In this document: piece after piece, positions 61,889 through 64,000 of the stretch
Position numbering within the stretch: position 1 is the stretch's first letter
How the letters are laid out: every line of letters starts with the position of its first letter
NCBI RefSeq assembly: GCF_026340675.1
Contig: NZ_JAPEOX010000001.1
Span: forward strand, 1,736,001 to 1,800,000
Reading direction: 5' to 3'
Length of the DNA: 64,000 nucleotides
Source of the DNA: Streptomyces sp. NBC_01264
GTDB taxonomy: Bacteria; Actinomycetota; Actinomycetes; Streptomycetales; Streptomycetaceae
Notes under the pieces: model-generated
Database searches by the model: none
What the model was told of the DNA's origin: nothing
The model's input: only the letters and a program-made list of their open reading frames with translations
Position numbers and translations under genes: made by a program

Positions 61889-63541
61889 TCAGCCCAGGTC
61901 CTGGCGAAGGCGGCGGATATAGGCGTCGATCTGCGCAAGTCCAGGCCAGTCGCTTCCCCGTAGGCGGGACGTTTCCGACCGGAGCCGCTCTCCGACGTCC
62001 AGTGCCTTGGGGAGGCTTTCCGTCGCGGCATACAGACTCATCAGCCGTGCGAGAGCATCGAGGTGGCGGTTGACGGCGTCCTCGTCGCCCTCTTCGGGCA
62101 TGATCTCGCTCACGCGGTCGAAAGCTCGGATCGCGGAGGTGGCTTCGCCGAGTTCCATCCTGCACTGCCCGGCGTAGTACCAGCACAGCTGGGCCTGCTC
62201 GTCATGGTCTCCGTAGCGGTCGGTGTAGTGGTCGGCGAGCGGCTCGAAGAGCGCGAGGGCCTCGCGGTGACTTCCAGCCAGGAACTTCACCTGTGCGAGG
62301 CTGAACTGCATACCTTCCCTGAGCTCCGGGTCAGCGGCTTTTGCGATTGCCTCGGCCAATACGTCGGCTGCCTGGGTGAACTGGCCCTCCTGAGCCAGCC
62401 CCGCTGCCCGGTCGGATACCTCGTCCGCCTCCTGCTCGGTCAGTGCGGCGGGGCCTGTCTCCGGCCCCTGAGGTGCGGCTACCGGTGGGGCCGCGAGCGG
62501 CGAGGGAACTACAACAGTGGGTGCGTACGAGGCGGCGACACTAGGGCTGTGCGCCCGGCCCCCGAAAGGACACAGGAACGGCAGACGGGGGTCATGGATG
62601 CCCTCGATGGTGGCGGGGGTGCCGGCGGAGGCGTGTACGAAGGGCAGGAGGGCGTCGTAGACGTCCATCGCGTCCATGCGCTGCTCGGATTCCTTGGTGA
62701 GCATCGCTAGCAGGAGCTTCTCGATGTCGACCGGCACGTCCGGGCGCAGGGAGCGGATGGGCGGGGGCGGGGTGTGGACGTGGTGCCACATGTGGGAGCG
62801 GCTGTCGTCGGGCGTGAACGGCGGCTTTCCGGTGAGGAGTTCGTGGAGTACACAGGCGAGGGCGTAGACGTCGGCCGCGGGGCCGACGGCGTTGGCAAGG
62901 CTCTGCTCGGGTGACATGTAGGGCGGGGTGCCTACGGTCATACCGACTTGGGTGAGCCGGGGCAGAGTGCCGACTCCGCGCAGAGCAGCGACGCCGAAGT
63001 CGAGGACCTTGACCACTCCTCCGGGGGTAAGCATCAGGTTGGACGGTTTGATGTCACGGTGAACGACGTCGTGACGGTGCACGGTGTCAAGGACGGAAGC
63101 GATCTGGGCGCCGACGGCCGCGGCCCAGGAGACGGGTACCGTTTCGCTCTCGTAGTCGGTCTCGTCGATGAACGTCTGCACTTCGCGTCCCTGCAGGAGC
63201 TGCATGACGACGAACAGCCGTCCACTGGCCTCGTCAGTACCGGTGTCGTAGACAGCCGGCACACCCAGGTGTTCGATGCCGGCGGTGATCTGGACCTCGC
63301 GCAGGAAGCGGGCGCGGCGAGTCTGCAGGGTCTCCTCGAAGGCTGCGCCGTGGAACCCGGGCGGAACCGGGCTCTCGGCCAACATCATCTTCACCGCGAC
63401 CCGGCGGTCCAGGCGTTCGTCGTACGCCTGCCAGACCTCGCCCATGCCGCCCGCGCCGATGGGCGTGTGCAGCCGGTAGCGGCCCGCGATCACGCGGGCC
63501 GGTACGCCGGCGTCGAAGCTCGGCGTGCCGCCCTGCACCAT
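61889..63541 (-). CDS. serine/threonine protein kinase with TPR-like C-terminus
   Basis: 550 residues, no transmembrane helix, so cytosolic. Kinase domain at about 18-290: glycine loop IGAGGMGEVWQA, VAVKMM lysine, catalytic HRDIKPSNL, DFG, and GTPPYMSPEQ. After a Pro-rich linker the last 170 residues are helical repeats (AAGLAQEGQFTQAADVLAEAIAKA ... ALALFEPLADHY). ATG with AAGGGGA eight bases upstream. Lies 75 bases behind a type I restriction-like gene; a defence or signalling role is possible. Confidence 0.88.
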   Translation of the reverse strand: MVQGGTPSFDAGVPARVIAGRYRLHTPIGAGGMGEVWQAYDERLDRRVAVKMMLAESPVPPGFHGAAFEETLQTRRARFLREVQITAGIEHLGVPAVYDTGTDEASGRLFVVMQLLQGREVQTFIDETDYESETVPVSWAAAVGAQIASVLDTVHRHDVVHRDIKPSNLMLTPGGVVKVLDFGVAALRGVGTLPRLTQVGMTVGTPPYMSPEQSLANAVGPAADVYALACVLHELLTGKPPFTPDDSRSHMWHHVHTPPPPIRSLRPDVPVDIEKLLLAMLTKESEQRMDAMDVYDALLPFVHASAGTPATIEGIHDPRLPFLCPFGGRAHSPSVAASYAPTVVVPSPLAAPPVAAPQGPETGPAALTEQEADEVSDRAAGLAQEGQFTQAADVLAEAIAKAADPELREGMQFSLAQVKFLAGSHREALALFEPLADHYTDRYGDHDEQAQLCWYYAGQCRMELGEATSAIRAFDRVSEIMPEEGDEDAVNRHLDALARLMSLYAATESLPKALDVGERLRSETSRLRGSDWPGLAQIDAYIRRLRQDLG

Positions 63542-63616
63542 GCGAGGTCCCCTTCTGCGTGGTCGGAGCGTGACCACCCCGACCGGATCCTTGTCAGATT
63601 TGCTGCCGAGGACAGG

Positions 63617-64000
63617 CTATGCGGATGGCGGCTCTGCCCGACGGCTTCCGGTGGACTTGAGCTCGGCAGCCCGCTGTTCGGTGGCCCGGCGCTCGGCCTC
63701 GCGTCGGACCGGGCGCCGGATGAGCTGGTACGCCTGCTGGGTCGCAACCTGCTTGAACAGGCGGTTGACGTTGGCGTCGTCAAAGTAGCGGACCATCAGG
63801 TCGTCGTTGGACGCCGCCTGGTCGATGACGATCCGGTCGAGGTCCTTTTCCAGTTCCCCACCGAAGACGTCCTGGTCCTGGTGCAAGGCGATGGCCCGAA
63901 GCTCGGGGTCCTCGCTGACGGCAACCACGAGCTGGCCAAGCAGGATCTGGTCTGTAGTGGACAGCCCGGTCCCGTACTCATGGTTAACAGACTGGATCAC
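63617..64000 (-). CDS. probable type I restriction R subunit, C-terminus (partial)
   Basis: 127 codons up to the right edge; the gene probably starts outside the window. The pattern DQILLGQLVVAVSEDPEL ... FGGELEKDLDRIVIDQAASNDDLMVRYFDDANVNRLFKQVATQQAYQLI resembles the C-terminal helical domain of HsdR proteins in spacing and key residues. No helicase or nuclease motif is in view, so the call is by this tail only. Confidence 0.45.
   Translation of the reverse strand: MIQSVNHEYGTGLSTTDQILLGQLVVAVSEDPELRAIALHQDQDVFGGELEKDLDRIVIDQAASNDDLMVRYFDDANVNRLFKQVATQQAYQLIRRPVRREAERRATEQRAAELKSTGSRRAEPPSA

Overview
The window is high-GC DNA (codon third positions almost all G/C, many GTG and a few TTG starts, purine-rich ribosome sites) with a gene set typical of Streptomyces or a close relative: MurT/GatD, DUF5999, an XRE-DUF5753/DUF397/ATPase trio, CtaG-type oxidase assembly, a group III phosphofructokinase and a ureABCFGD operon. 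I read about 65 protein genes. No rRNA, tRNA or CRISPR array was seen.

Layout. 1-2.8 kb: end of a peptide/nickel-type ABC importer operon (binding lipoprotein, DppB, start of DppC). 3-8 kb: fibronectin-type lipoprotein, a stand-alone STAND/NB-ARC ATPase, two tiny reverse genes (DUF5999 and a 30-residue peptide), an SRPBCC protein and a zinc-ribbon membrane protein. 8-11 kb: acyl-CoA dehydrogenase divergent from a TetR regulator with two palindromes between them; peptide deformylase. 11-16.3 kb: murT-gatD, pfkA, ctaG-like gene, small membrane protein, plsC-like acyltransferase. 16.4-23 kb: secreted tripeptidyl-aminopeptidase-like protein and the urease operon. 23-25.4 kb: VOC protein and the ATPase/XRE/DUF397 trio. 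25.5-31.6 kb: biotin genes, bioF divergent from bioB-bioA-bioD, with an IS110-family element sitting exactly between bioB and bioA. 31.7-34.4 kb: DMT-type membrane protein, a 600-bp 18-bp-period repeat block, a lipoprotein and an acetyltransferase. 34.6-40.7 kb: leader ORF plus two CNNM/CorC-type proteins, SGNH hydrolase, purB-mug, HAD phosphatase. 40.8-46.7 kb: ABC exporter divergent from a NarL-type two-component system; ROK and GntR regulators. 47-58 kb: alpha/beta hydrolase, PhoD-like phosphatase, membrane ACT-GNAT protein, DUF885 peptidase, rhodanese, sbcC-sbcD. 58-64 kb: a lower-GC island with a tyrosine integrase and excisionase next to the sbcD start, small unknown genes, a Ser/Thr kinase with TPR-like tail and the C-terminus of what looks like a type I restriction R subunit running off the edge.

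Most striking observations. (1) The IS110 element has a 242-nt non-coding left end and a 12-nt right end. Inside the left end are an 8-mer identical to one side of its own insertion site and an 8-mer complementary to the other side; together they cover a contiguous 15-bp target. This is what a bridge RNA should look like. The element ends would also build a -35/-10 promoter when circularised. (2) A short proline-rich leader ORF overlaps the start of the first CNNM/CorC gene and resembles the Mg2+-sensing MgtL leader in composition. (3) A DasR-like palindrome overlaps the -35 box of the GntR gene. (4) Two genes appear to start at CTG. (5) The right-hand island has defence-like content. Functional names rest on motifs read by eye; no database search was run.
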